A DNA stretch of 64,000 nt from Pontederia crassipes (taxonomy: Eukaryota > Streptophyta > Magnoliopsida > Commelinales > Pontederiaceae). The stretch is from positions 12,568,501-12,632,500 of the forward strand of contig CM060188.1 in NCBI GenBank assembly GCA_030549335.1, written 5' to 3'. The translations under genes and the position numbers were made by a program. Under the pieces are notes generated by a model. The model made no database searches and was not told the origin of the DNA. It saw only the letters and a list, made by a program, of their open reading frames with translations. This document shows positions 34,661-47,232 of this stretch, piece after piece. Positions within the stretch are counted from its first letter, which is position 1; each line of letters starts with the position of its first letter.

Positions 34661-37429
34661 CTCCTCCTATGACTTGACGCCATTGTTGCTCCAGGACTTT
34701 CTTCCCTTTGTTGAGAAAGGACCTAGAGCAAAGGATGCAGAGGATGTGGAGTTTGAGAGCGAGACGACAATGGAGTTCCCGTCCAACTTGAAGCTCTTTG
34801 AAGTTCTTGTCACAGCTTAAGTTGTTGTTGCTGCGCCACTGCTCGTGCTCTTCCTCCTCTTCGATCATTGCTGTTGACACAAGCCGCTGCTCCCATGTAC
34901 GTTAATGATTATATTGGATTGAATGGATTTACATTCAGTTAACAATTCTCATGTCAATTTCTTTCTTTTTCCCATGCAGCTATAGAGGCAACTTGTAGGT
35001 AGAAAATCAAAAGGATCCTACTGCCATGCCACAAGAAGAATGTGCATCCTCTCCATCCTTCTCTATTTTTGGATTCATTCAGTTAACACTAAAGTATTCG
35101 TGTGTGTGATGCCTTCCAAAGTTTGCATTTACCTCATATGTTATGTTAGAAGATATGTTCACATTAGCACACAGAAACCATGGTACAAAATTTGACACAT
35201 TATTTTTTCTAATTTGTTATTTTTTTGGAATTCCTCCATGGTTGCCTAATTTTGTTATATATTGTAAACTTTAACTCGTGTTTGCCTACTTTTATTAAAT
35301 ATTTGCAATGTCAAACTCCAAATTATCTATGTATAGGTCCTCCTCTTTTGAAATCAATAAGGATATGGACATTTTGCATTTTAAAAATCAATTGGAAGAC
35401 ACACAAGAAATATGTGACATCGAAGACTTAGAGGTCACGGAACAAAGGTTTGTGCTTCCATGGTGTCAACTTGGATATCTTTTTGGTTTCTTTGTACTAA
35501 CTTATGTTAATAAATTTTAGCTTGCCATTTGTTGAAGAAAATGAGATCCAATGTGAAGATAGGAATGACAAGACAATTACAACACCTTTTATTGGAATGT
35601 TATACGACTCAGAAGAACATGCATACAAGTACTATAATTCCTATGCAAAATACGTTGGCTTCTCTATGCGGAAGTCTTATAGTTTTAAATCTAGAAAGAC
35701 AAATGATATTATTGGAAGAAAATTTGTCTGTTCCAAAGAGGGGCACAAGGATCTTGCGAAGAAAAGGGACTTAGGCAAACTTGTTAAGCGTAGAAGAGAT
35801 GATAGATTTAAATGTCAAGCATACTTAAAAGTTGGAGTAAGAGATGATGGTAAGTGGGAGGTAAAGACTTTCAAGGAAGAGCACACACAAATTTTAGCTT
35901 CTCCATCAAAGGCATCAAGAATGAGGTCTCACTCAAAATTATCTACTAATTCGAAGCAAGTTATTTCATAATTACATAATTGTATATTTGGCCTATCAAG
36001 TATTGCGAAAGTTCTCAAATATTATGGCGAGACAATGATAACAACTCAAACTTGTGTTGACCATTTGAGAACAAGAAGAGTTGATAAAATTGGTAAAGAA
36101 GCTATGCGTGTAATTACGCATTTCCAACAACGGTGAAGTAATGATCCAAGTTTCTTTTTCCGCTTCGAGGTAGATCTTGTAGACAAAACCACAATGAGTG
36201 TATTTTGGGCTGATGGCAGATCTATAGAAAGCTATGACTTTTGGAGATGTGGTTTCTTTTGATACAACGTACATGACAAATAAGTTTAGCATGCCGTTCG
36301 CCCCATTCACGAGAGTGAACCACCATATGCAATCTACATTATTTGGTTGTGCTTTACTTGTTGATGAAACAGATGAGACATTTATTTGGCTATTTCGCAC
36401 TTGGTTAGAGTGTATGCTCGGAAAATATCCTACAATGATTATTACTTATCAAGATGTGGCAATGGGTAATGTTATACAAAATGTTTTTCCAAATACACGA
36501 CACAAGTATTGCATTTGACATATTTAAAGAAATGTTGTGTGCAACCTAAAAGATTTATTTGCACGAGGTGATTTCCATGAAGAGTACAAAAAATGGATTG
36601 ATAAGAGTGAGAGCATTGAAGAATTTGAGACTGCGTGGACACTTTTTAAAGAAAAATATGATATTCCAAATGATCACAGGTTAGTGAGGATGTACTACAA
36701 ACGACATCATTGGGTACCAATATATTTTCGCGACATATTTTGTGTAGACATGCGTACTACTCAAAGATCCGAGAGTATAAACTCCTTTTTCGATGGATTT
36801 GTCAACTCCAATACCTCGTTTGTAGAATTTGTTCATCAATATGAACAAGCCATTACGTGTCGTCGTGAGGCCGAAGAAAGGATAGATTTTATGACTTTAA
36901 ACTCTGTAGCTGCCTTATTTACAAAAAATCTCTTAGAAAAACATGCTGGGATGATTTATATTCAAAAGGTTTTTTCTAAGTTTCAAGAAGAGTTTATGAG
37001 CTTTGCGGACTACTCCACATGAAAAATTTCAAAAGATTGTCAAAAGACTATATACTTAGTTTATCGAATGAGTACAGAAGATAGTCGAGGCAAAATTGTG
37101 GAACATAGTCAAGGAGAAAAACTTTCTATAACATGCTCTTGCAAAAAGTTTGAACGAGAGGGCATTTTTTGTTCACATATCATAAATGTTCTCTATAAAA
37201 AAGGAGTTACAAGATTGCCCGAAAAATACATTCTCCACCGTTGGACGATTAATGCTCGTCATATGACAGCACATGTATTGAATGATATTGCTTCTACTTC
37301 TATGAATGAAGAACAACACATAACACCTATGCAAGAATGGGCTTGGCATGCTAATATTTGGAAACTTGATAGATTGAGCTTGCGTTAATCTAATCCTTTA
37401 AAGTTTAGAACATCAGTTATAGTGGAGCT

Positions 37430-40400
37430 TGTCACGACCCCGATTTAAACCGGAGTTAAACCAGAGTTCACGACTCATTACGGACGATCAAATAAAATTA
37501 TGAAGAAATACGAAAATGTGATGTAATTTACTCTTCTTTTATAACATAAGAGTAAAAGTATATCATTAAATAAATTACACAATATGTAATCATTTCAGAG
37601 CAAATTAATACTCCTTAAGTCGTACATTTTATAAAATAAATTTATTTTCATTACAACATATTTTGATAAAAATAATAAACTCGACCAACTCTTTCGACAT
37701 CCTAATAAAAGGACACGAGAATAATAACTCCCCTCAATACTTTTACATCAAAAGAGTTATCCTTGCTAAGATTATGAGCTCGCTCAATCCAAGAAGCTAT
37801 ACTGATCTGAAAAATATTAGAAACAACATTATGAGCAAAAATAACTCAGTAAGTTGATAACTCATAAGCTATGTGTTACCATCTAATAAATTTGGAAGAA
37901 CATGCAAAGATATGAAAAATTATAATATCACAAATATCGTTTCCATATATTTAAAAATAATATATACAATTTTCTAATAAAAATCATCGCATTCCAATTG
38001 CAATCAATATCATTCAAATCGTATCAAATAGATGTATGCAAATGCAACACTCTCATATGAATGCACGAATCACCAACTGACCAGTGGTCGGTAGATGAAC
38101 TCTAGAGGTGGCTCTATCGTGATCAACGATGTAGCACTTAACTCCATTTTACTTCATCTCTTTCGGAGAACAAATCATATAGCGATAGGTAGACTCTAGA
38201 GGTAGCCCCTATGAATTCTAGAGGTGGCCCCCATCGCGACTACTCACGATGTGGCACTTAGCTCCGCATGACACTTAGCTCCAGTTTATCTCATCCCATT
38301 ATTGGGGAACAAAATGATGGATTGAATTTTAGAGGTGACTCACATCATGATCAGCGATGTAGCACTTAGCTCCAACAATCATATATGCAAATGCAAGCAA
38401 ATGTCGATGCATGATTCATCACATGACCATCATATCTCGAATACCAGATGAATCATATTAAATATCATTTCAAACCGAACAAGATTGCACTTCTCACAAT
38501 CCATTCATATCATATCACATATACTTTTTAAATGTGCAATCATATAATCATTCAGATATATTTTTCATAATTGCATTTCTTAAAATCAATTAATAACATA
38601 TCCAAAACATATTCAATAATATCATAATCAATGTCACACCAAATCTAAAAGAGGTGAACACATAGAGTAGGAGAAATCAACTTACCTATAAGAGCTACCA
38701 AAAGATTTTTTCTTTCCTTTTTCACTAATTTACTCTTCTACCCCTATACAATAATAATAAGAACACATCATTTCTATGATATGAACACAAACATATCACA
38801 CATGAAATATAATTAATTGAAGAGGTACATGACTCTTAAATATTTACTCTCATAACTTGAGCAACTATTTATCACAAGAGTTGACCTACTATTAAGATAG
38901 ATTGTATACATAATAAAAAAAAATTCGTATCTGCTTGAATTGATAATCAAATTTGTTCATTCCAATTTTTCTTACTTCCTAGTTGCTAATATCTTAATCT
39001 GTTAAAATTTCAGATCTTATTTCATTATGGTTTGTTCACAAAAAAATCAACATTCAGCCTAACTTTTATCTTATTTCTATGTTCTGACAGACTGAGTGAC
39101 CTCACTTTTATGATTTATATAAAATAATAATCATTCCCTATTATGATACTTTTAATTTTGCCAAATAGGACATACTAAGGTGCAACTCATAAAATTACTT
39201 GAATTTATATCTATTTGTACCGAGCACAATAAATTTAACAAATACTAGCATAATTTGTCTTAAGTTCCATCTTGACAGACTGAGTAAGGCTCGGTAACAC
39301 ATTTATAACTTTCGCTACACATATCATTTTAGCGTGATTCCAGTTGTCAATGAAACCTCACATCAATATATATAACACTCTAAATTATCAAACAATTCCA
39401 CGACATATTAGATTTAATAAATAATTTACAAATTTGAGTAACAATTTCGGCGGACAGAATGATAGTACCTTAAAGATAAGAGCATAACTTTTTCTACAGA
39501 CATCATATTAACTTGATTCCAAAGCTAAATGATAGAGGATCAATCATAAGAAATTTCATAATTTTGGGAGAAGACTTGATGACTAAAAGATGATCACGAA
39601 AAGGACAATTAGGTTAGGGTTAGAATTGTCACATTAAGTGATCTGTGTTGTAGAATTTCCTTCGCCCTCCATAGAAAGGATCAATATCTGATAACTTAGG
39701 TGAAATTTCTAAACATATAATGGAGACAGGAGGTTTTTTTCGAATTTTTATCACATGATCCATAAATGTGAATCTGCTGAATGCATTGAGGAGTATAGGT
39801 TGCACAATCCAACATAATATATCTTATAGTAGTTGGCGTGCTCGCGAACAGGTTGAAAAAGACTTTGACCTCCTTGGTGCATCTAATATAATCATCTTTT
39901 ATTTGTGGAAGATCTATCACAGACAATTTTACTTCGGCTTTTGACATAGTTTCATACTGGTGACAGAATAATACTCTCTTGAAAAGTGAAAAACTTCTCG
40001 AATGTCTATGGTTCAATAGATTGGTCGTTCTTATGGTGCTCGCTAGGTAAACATGATATTCCTAAACTATGGACATCATGGAAGAAAAGATGTGCCTGCA
40101 CTACCTTAGTTTCAATTCTTATCAATGGAACGGTAACAAGTGATGGATCCAATCATAACTTGGCATGCGGCAGGGGCGCCCTTTGGCACTAATGTTATTC
40201 GTATTGGCTGCAAATGCTTTGACAGATGTACCTTTTCGCAGGTCGAGCTGGAATTCTATCCGGCTCCTCTCCGCACTTGAAACAAGGCACCTTGACCCCA
40301 ATCTTACAATATGTTGATGACATGTTCTTTATTGAAGGTGCAATGGTGGCAGCTAAAAGAGTGGCAACCTTGATGCAGATTTTGATGCTTTTTTGGGGTT

Positions 40401-40947
40401 AGAAATTAATCACTCCAAATCTTCCTTCATTCCATTTGGAATGAACGAGGAAAAGATCACATAGTGCAATAGCTCTTTGGGCCACCCAATCTTAGAAAAA
40501 TCAGCTAAGCATGAAGTGGCAGACAACTTGCATGTGAGCAACTTTTTTATCCAATAGAATTTTGACATCCAAAATAATTTATTAATGGACAGTAATTATT
40601 CATTATTAAGTATATATTATGATAATATAACCCAAATAATTTATTCATGCATTTTCTATATTGAATATTTTTATACATACTTTTCCTAGGTGCCACTTGG
40701 CAATATTTGATTGGTTCTTGAGATTTAATCTACATGTTAATAACTATATGCATACTTAATAATATGAGTATATGCTTTAGCATAGCATGTCTATTAATTA
40801 TATATTAATACTCTATTTAAATTGAATAAAATTTTAAAAATTTGATAAGTGTCATTAGAATGAACACATATATCATATCGTTCATCAATCATAGGTTATA
40901 ATATTACAACATATAACGATATACGAATTAGATTTGGGGATATTACA
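37430..40947. mobile_element. LTR-type insertion (probable solo LTR or LTR-bounded remnant) inside the transposase
   Basis: The insert starts TGTCACGACCCCGATT and ends TTTGGGGATATTACA, i.e. TG...CA ends, and is flanked by a perfect 5-bp duplication GAGCT (37425-37429 and 40948-40952). Removing it restores the transposase reading frame across the junction. I could not find a second copy of its left end inside, so two separate LTRs are not evident. Around 38060-38370 are repeated phrases such as GATGTAGCACTTAGCTCC and CTAGAGGTGGC. It carries a LINE fragment at about 39986-40440. Confidence 0.75.
39986..40440 (+). pseudogene. Non-LTR (LINE-type) reverse transcriptase fragment
   Basis: Translated segments read GSIDWSFLWCSLGKHDIPKL and TTLVSILINGT, then in another frame LQYVDDMFFIEG, then LEINHSKSSFIPFG. 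These follow the order seen in plant LINE reverse transcriptases: the D-W-x-F-L block, the V-x-I-N-G block, the Y-x-D-D catalytic motif (here Y-V-D-D) and the N-x-S-K-S block. Frame changes and stops make it non-functional. The RGxRQGDPLSP motif is degraded to RGALWH. Boundaries of the inserted fragment are unclear. Confidence 0.7.
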
Positions 40948-42247
40948 GAGCTGATCAAGAATTTAGAGAATATGAAAATTGAAGATAGAAGAGAGAAAAA
41001 TGAAAGTGTGAATGAAAATCAGCCTAAGGAGTTTGTTCATATTGTCCCAAGTGCACAAGAATTTGACTTCATTATAAGTGATCCTATTCATGTAGAATCT
41101 AAAGGACGCCCTAGAAAGTTGAATAGGATCAAATCTAGCATTGAGGCTTCGATGTCACAAAATGAGTCTAGAGTTACATGTAGTAAATGTGGTAAGAAAG
41201 GACATAATAGTTGTATTTGCCCGATGTTTAAGGTAAATAACTTTGTCGTTAAACAATAATACATTCTCATTATGTTGATAATATTTTCTTTGTGTTATGA
41301 ACAGGTTCCACGTGATAACAACATTATGTCACAAAATGATTCATGATCAAGTATGTCCAAGCTTGATAGCTTCTTTTAAGTAATTTGATAGGCTACTGCT
41401 GCTTTCATTGACAATTTCAAGATTTTTTATGATGCATTTCTTAGTTGTCCATTACAGATGGAAGGAGTGCTGCTAGTAGGAGTCCTTCGAGCTAGTGGTT
41501 TGAAGTTCTCAGATCAAGGAGATGCCAGAGGCTCAATAATAGATGCTTCTTTTGTTGGTGATGCCAGAGACTCCATTGCATAAATGTTTGCTATCATCAT
41601 AAGAGATGCTAGAGACTCAATGATCAAGGCTTGAAGTGATGATCCTTTGGAATGGAGTCCCTGAACTCATTTCCTTTTTTAATCTTTTTGAAAGAGTAAT
41701 GTTATGTTTTTGTTAATGACTTAATGCTTCTGTGGAGTTCTGAACTCATTTTCATTGTCTGGAAGGAAGACTTTTCTCAAGGAAAGTTCTCTATAAATCT
41801 ACTTATGGTCCTGAAATATCTCATATAATCCTGTCCATGATAGATTTTCTTCTTGCAGTGGAAAAGATCTGTTTACATACTCTCTCAAAGAAATATTTTC
41901 TAAAACCTTTGTGCACATTTAATTTTTTTTAAACTATGATGTGGTTACTGACTGTTTATGATGAGAAGATAGATTTATAATTGTACTTTAATGTATTGCA
42001 GATATGATTGCTGCATGAATGTTCAATTAAAATGACATTATAATCCTGTAACAAACTCTTTTGCTGCATGAATGTTAGTGTAAGATGCTTCTTTTGATGC
42101 CAGAGGTAAGATGCTTCTCCATTAGTGTAAGATGCACGAAGGATTCAAACCTCATAATGTCCGTGAGCAGGAAAGTGCGAGTCTGCAACCATGAACTAAA
42201 TAGAAGGAATGAAATCATCTCTTTTAGATTTGAAAGAGTGAGTTATC

Positions 42248-42810
42248 GTGCAAGAAGGCTAGGTAGGGCAGAGCAAAATCGGATTCGGGTTTGGGTCCAC
42301 CCGGACTCGGTCCCGACCCGATTTTGCCTGAGAATAAAAAATAAGAACCGGTCCCGGACCCGGTCCTATCCAAATCCGGGACCGGGTCGGACCCGAAAAA
42401 TCGTGAATACAACCGGTAATGGAATTGAGAATCAATTAAAATTAAATAATTTTATATTATCAAAATTAAATTAGAATTTATATAAGTTAATATATTATTA
42501 TAATTATATTTTACTTATGAACCAAGAATTTGTTTTAGAATTTGAACCGAGTTTAGTCAAATCATATTATAATATTTTAATATTGGATAAAATGATGGTA
42601 AAATTATAGTATATTATTTAAAATTAGATAAATTTAACATATTATTATCATTATATTTTATTTTAACCGGACCGAGTCTCGGGTCGGGTTTTTTAATAAT
42701 GGACCCGGTTCCGACCCGGAATCGACCGAGTTTTCATAGAACCGGTCCCGGTTCGGTTGCATACCAGGTCGGGAATTTTTCCCGGAAAGTCGGGTCCATC
42801 CTGTCCAGGT
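42248..42810. mobile_element. hAT-like MITE fragment with GGGTCGGACCC-rich ends
   Basis: The left side starts AGGGCAGAGCAAAATCGGAT and is rich in CCCGACCCGG motifs. An AT-rich middle (42420-42660) is followed by inverted-type motifs (GGGTCGGGTTTT, CCCGGTTCCGACCCGG). A related element occurs at 56633-57146. The right terminus is not recognisable, so this copy may be truncated. Confidence 0.45.
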
Positions 42811-42934
42811 CGACCCGCTAGGAGACATTTTCATTGCAGGATTGGGACTATGACATTTCCAAATGCTGAAGAAGTTTCTTTTTCTTTCCAAATGCTAAAG
42901 AGCAACATAACATTACAACACATCACTGCAAAAT

Positions 42935-43047
42935 CCATTCAACATAAGTTCTACAACATAGTCTCCATTCAACATAAGTTCTACAACACAGTCTCCATTC
43001 AACATAAGTTCTACAACACAGTCTCCATTCAACATAAGTTCTACCAC
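42935..43047. repeat. Short tandem repeat, 30-bp unit, about four copies
   Basis: The unit CCATTCAACATAAGTTCTAC plus AACACAGTCT is repeated at 42935, 42965, 42995 and 43025, nearly identical. The period divides by three, so one plus-strand frame stays open as a ten-residue repeat, but there is no sign that it is expressed. Confidence 0.9.
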
Positions 43048-44284
43048 AATGGATACACATAAGTTCTAACGCACAACAGATACACCATAATACTAAAACC
43101 TACATAACATTACTATAACGACTACAATGATACATAATATTGTCGTTTTCCATGATACTCCACTTTCTTTAAACCTTTTACACTCCATCACAAGCTGAGC
43201 TTCCAAATCATCTACTTTCTTTAACAAGCCATTGATTACATTTTTGTAATGTTGCGAAATTGGTGAATCCATCCAACGAAAGTAGTTGCAAGCTCCATTT
43301 CGTTATAAAATATTAAGAAATGTGTTAGGAAAGTACTAAAAGAATGGAAAGAAAAGTACAAGTTTTGTTCAGTTCGTATGAAATCACTAAAAAAATTGAA
43401 CTAATCATATCCCATAATTGCGACAACCAAAAAATCTTCGTCCGGGATTAGCCTCAGTCCATGATAGCTTGATTATGGCTTGTATTTGGCATTCACACTC
43501 GGGAAATATTATCGAATGGCTTTCCGACATTGCCTATAAGAAAATTGCAAAAAAGAAAAATCAACTATAAAGGTGATCAACTATAGAAGCATACTGTTCT
43601 TCTCATGTTCTTCTCATGTTCTTCTCACGTGATCAACCATAAAAATCATCTACAAGCTAAATGTACTAATTGGATGTCACAAGCATACTGTTCTTCTCAT
43701 GTGAGGTGATCAACTATAGAGGCAACGCATTTGAACAGCGAAAGGAGCAGCCACCAGTATCATTCGAAGAGGGAGCGGCAGTGATAGCAAGAGATCAGAG
43801 GGGGGAGAGGGAGCAACGACAAGCATCATTAGTTCGAAGAGGGAGAGAAGTAAAAGTAAAAACGGAGGAAGGAGAGGGAGCAGAGGCAAGCATCAGCAAC
43901 AGATGGTCAATTTTTAGGGACAAGAATAAAAATCAAAGGATCCATCGATAGTATAGAACACATACCGTTCTTTTCGGGTGAGGATCATCCACCGGGAACA
44001 GAGATTGGAGGAAGGAGAGCGAGCAGAGGCAAGCAACAACAACAGTAGTTCGAAGAGGGAGAGAAGCAAAAATGATTATCACTTTTTTTAGGATGAGAAT
44101 CATGCGAAACACAAAGGATCTAAATGATAGCAAAAGAAAAGAACACATACCAAATGAGATGGGAGCGGCAGCATCAGCGGAAGATGGAAAAAAGTAACCT
44201 TCAGCGTCGTTCGAAGGGGGATGGGCCAAACAACAGCAGTGAATTATCATCTTTTGAAAAGGGACCAACGACGAGCAGCGACGG

Positions 44285-44858
44285 CGATCGGGTAGCCCAA
44301 CAGAGATCCGCGAGTGATCGTCCTTTCAAGACAGAGCACCGTCGAGCAACAACACCGATTGGGCAGTTTGGCTACAGATTTTAGGAGCGGTCGTCCTTTG
44401 AAGACGGAGGATCGGCGAGCAGCAACATCGATCGGGCAGTCCGGCGAAGATTTTGGGAGCGCTCAAATTTTTGGGGAAAATTTTGGAAAAGTGAGCGCGT
44501 GATTAAGTCCGCGAGCAATCAGCCTTTCAAGACAGAGCACCCTTGAGCAGCAACACCGATCGGGCAGTTTGGCGAAGATTTTGAGAGCGGTCGTCTTAAG
44601 ACGGAGGATCGGCGAGCACCGATCGGGCAGTCCGGCGGAGATTTTGAGAGCGCTCAAATTTTTGGAGAAAGTTTTGGAAAAGTGAGCACGCGATTAAATT
44701 TGGGGATGAGAGTATATCACGTGCAATATCTTTTCAATTCAACTTAGTCATTGATCGCAGAATGGATGAACAAGATGACATGACTTAAAATAATCTTTCA
44801 TCACACCGTTGATTTCAAATCCACTGTAGAGCGGTCGCTCTACATATCCATTTACCTC
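44285..44858. repeat. Right subterminal array and terminal inverted repeat of the MULE
   Basis: Two to three copies of CCTTTCAAGACAGAGCACC, GAGCAGCAACACCGATCGGG and TTTGGCGAAGATTTT are followed by TTTTTGGAGAAAGTTTTGG and the inverted repeat from about 44660 to 44858. These mirror the left-hand array at 34260-34660. Confidence 0.7.
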
Positions 44859-45062
44859 GATATTTAATTGCTATATGATATAATAGTATTAAGATACATG
44901 TGATTGATGTTAAGTTGGGAGCACGAGCATCCCATTAAATCCTAATTGTATAGAATGTATCATGGCAAACGAGTTGAATCCTCCAGCTTCTTTTATATCT
45001 GCTTCTTTGTCTCTTCCGGCTTCCATCTCCTCCTCGTGGTCCAAAGCTCCAAGCTTTTGGGC

Positions 45063-47232
45063 ATGGCAGCGGCCGCCTCTCCCACTCTCTCCATCCGCCT
45101 TAATCGTCACTGGCTCATTGCATGGGATCCTTATTCTTCTTCCTACAGCAGTTATTGCAGGGAGGAGACATCTAGTCTTGTTCGTCGCCTATCGCTTCTC
45201 CTCAATGTTGTTGTCCCAAGTCGAACCCGTGGGCACAGGGCAGGCCGCCGGTTTGAGGCCGGCAGACTTGAATCCGTTCATACTGCCGTTTCCTTGTCCG
45301 CATTCCATTCTATTGAGGTACCTACCGGATAGCGAAGCCAACTCCATGTCGCAGACATGTTTGCTCCGTTGCCGCAACCAACTCATCTGCACAAATTGAA
45401 GTATGTTGCATGTATAGTTTAATCCTTGAACACATAAGTGCATAACCCTCCCCAATGATATCTACATTACGATCCGAAAGCCTCTACAGTTTCATTCATC
45501 TTTGCTACGTACTCTCCATGACATGATTGATCCTGTGGTTATTTATGTATTCCGTAGCTTTAACTATAAAGCGCAAGCGTGCATTTCCGTTGTCGACATG
45601 TCGCATTTAAGCTATTCTTTTTCTTCATGGACTGTAGTTTCCAGAATTTGATGAGTTACTTTGCAACTGGCATCTTTAGGTTCTGGAGCTGCAAGCAGAA
45701 GTGGCAAGTGTTTCTACCATGTAAAGACGGTCTGCGGGAAGAACAGTCACGTGCCTCTTTGTAGACGTCGTTCCTATAACAGCACAGAATTTGTCGCATT
45801 GTGCACTGGTAAACTCTTGATTCGAAGGCACCTTCTTTTTATCTTCCTTTCGTGTATCCTGTCTTCATATCTGTTCTGTAACTTTTGTGACATCAATGTT
45901 CAGGAGAGAGAGACTTTGGATTCAAGGATGCTCCTTTCGCCGCATAATCAAGGATTTCATTGTTCGAGGATGGAATCTTGACAGAGGAATGTCTCTATCT
46001 TTTTTCTTATAGGAATTGCAACATTCTCCGTCAAGGGGAATAAATTTTCAATTATCTGTGATTAGGATTCATGCCAAGAAGAGAAAACCAGATAATTGGA
46101 TTATTTGTCCCAATTTTAATGTTTGGCATCTTAGATCACCGGAGTATAGCACAAGATCGCCTTTTCTTGCTGCCATGGGGTCAACCTGTGAACAAGGGAC
46201 TTAGACCGTAGAATGTTCCTGCGAATTATGACCTTTGCCTGGAATGTAAGCAAATATTTCATGTCGATTGGCCCAGGTGATTCACTGCCTCCTCTCGCCA
46301 AAATGGGATTTGTGTTACCACTTCATTAATTGTTTTATTGGTTTCTGAAGTTTAGATCACAATATAGAGACAACAGACTACACTTCACCATATTAGCTTG
46401 CAAACCTTTGATATTGTTTCTTATTTTAAGCATGTTCCTGGATTGTCAGGGGTCGTCTCGTAGCATTCCTCCTACTCTTTTGTTAATATATGCATTTACG
46501 GACTAGAAATATTTTGTGATATGCGCGAGCCAGCTGCTCGGTAATTGCTTTACTTCCTACTTGTTCACTTGATTAAACCCAAATAACTTCATTTTGATTA
46601 GCCACAAACTTAAATAATCTTCATACATGCACATGCATCCTTCTCTTGGGAAAGAGAAGAAAGTTCTATTGATGTCTCCTTAGTTGTTATGTTTTCATTT
46701 TCTCCATGTAAGAATATCTGCTAGGTATTTCTTGCAATCGCTTATCATATGTAATCATGTGTGTCTTTTAGGAAGTTTAATTAGATTTTCTCTGTGTTGC
46801 TTTATTTTTTTCTTGGTTGAAACTAAGAAACTGGTAGCACAAGTGTTTATGGCTCTGAATTTGATGAAGAAAACTTCAAGTGTCAGCGCTTAAACACATG
46901 ACTAGAGATTGGACACAAGTATCTGCTTAACCTTCTGATGCTGATGCAATGCAGAAAATAGTTCATAGTCAGGTAACTATGGCCTATCCTGCATCAGTGC
47001 AACTCCTGTTGCACAATATCTCATAAAATATAAGTTTTAAATTCTCTTGATATGACTAGTTTTTCACCAAGCCACAATCCTAATTACTCAGTTTATGCAT
47101 TTATCTTTCACAGTAAATCATACAGGATGTTTTTTCCTCTTTTTTTCATATAAAGAGTATTGGTTACAGGAGTTTTAAGAATGGCACATGCTGGCCAATT
47201 CTTTATAACCCCAACAAAAGCAAGCCATCAGT
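45063..47232 (+). pseudogene. Cyclophilin-type peptidyl-prolyl isomerase, decayed copy
   Basis: Exon-like blocks in order: 45680-45808 (ends in VVPITAQN then, after a one-base loss, FVALCT), 45904-45990 (ERDFGFKD then, after another one-base loss, FRRIIKDFIVRG), 46838-46880 (TSVYGSEFDEENFK), and about 47170-47232 (GVLRMAHAG joined directly to QFFITPTKA, lacking the usual PNTNGS-like six residues). This is the order of a cyclophilin domain, and GT-AG borders are still visible (45809, 45903, 47169). The frameshifts, the small internal deletion and changed conserved residues (G-G to R-G-W, S-M-A-N to R-M-A-H) indicate a pseudogene. A Ser/Arg-rich open frame from the ATG at 45063 could be a relic plastid transit peptide. 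Its start is about 200 bases from the MULE end at 44858. Confidence 0.7.

Larger units (their letters stand above)
35308..41346 (+). pseudogene. FAR1/FRS-like MULE transposase, degenerate and interrupted
   Basis: A FAR1-type DNA-binding domain (35521-35900: PFIGMLYDSEEHAYKYYNSY, then GRKFVCSKEGHKD) is followed by the MULE transposase core (about 36200-36520: FWADGRS, GDVVSFDTTYMTNKFSMPFA, TRHKYCI), a helical region, a SWIM zinc finger (37110-37180: CSCKKFEREGIFCSH), and, after the nested insertion, GRPRKLNRIKSS and a C-terminal zinc knuckle CSKCGKKGHNSCIC (41183-41225). Plausible splice sites join 35308-35447 to 35521 and 41229 region to 41305-41346. In-frame stops occur at 35969, 36134, 36516, 37020 and 37386, and a frameshift at about 36235. 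A 3.5-kb insertion splits the codons for Val-Glu-Leu and Ile-Lys at 37430. Not functional. Confidence 0.85.
34071..44858. mobile_element. 10.8-kb Mutator-like transposon with FAR1-type transposase remnant
   Basis: The left end GAGGTAAATGGATATGTAGA (34071) has an inverted match at 44839-44858. The inverted repeats extend about 190 bases with high similarity, including AATCAACGGTGTGATGAAAG and GATATTGCACGTGATATACT. Inward of them both sides carry subterminal arrays built on TTGAAAGGACGATCGCTCGC and its complement. The interior encodes a broken FAR1-like transposase. Right-hand interior 41350-44250 is non-coding and contains an hAT-like fragment and a 30-bp repeat. A 9-bp target duplication is not clear (GTATCTTAA against GATATTTAA). 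Without the nested insertion at 37430-40947 the element would be about 7.3 kb. Confidence 0.8.

Noticed and set aside
34259..34880. Open frames on both strands at the left end of the MULE
   Set aside because: They read through the tandem subterminal repeats and repeat a few phrases; they are not proteins.
39696..40016. Minus-strand open frame of 106 codons in the nested insert
   Set aside because: It runs opposite to the LINE reverse transcriptase sequence read on the plus strand and has no recognisable domain.
42935..43047. CRISPR-like regular 30-bp repeat
   Set aside because: The copies are directly adjacent with no spacers, and this is plant nuclear DNA; it is an ordinary minisatellite.
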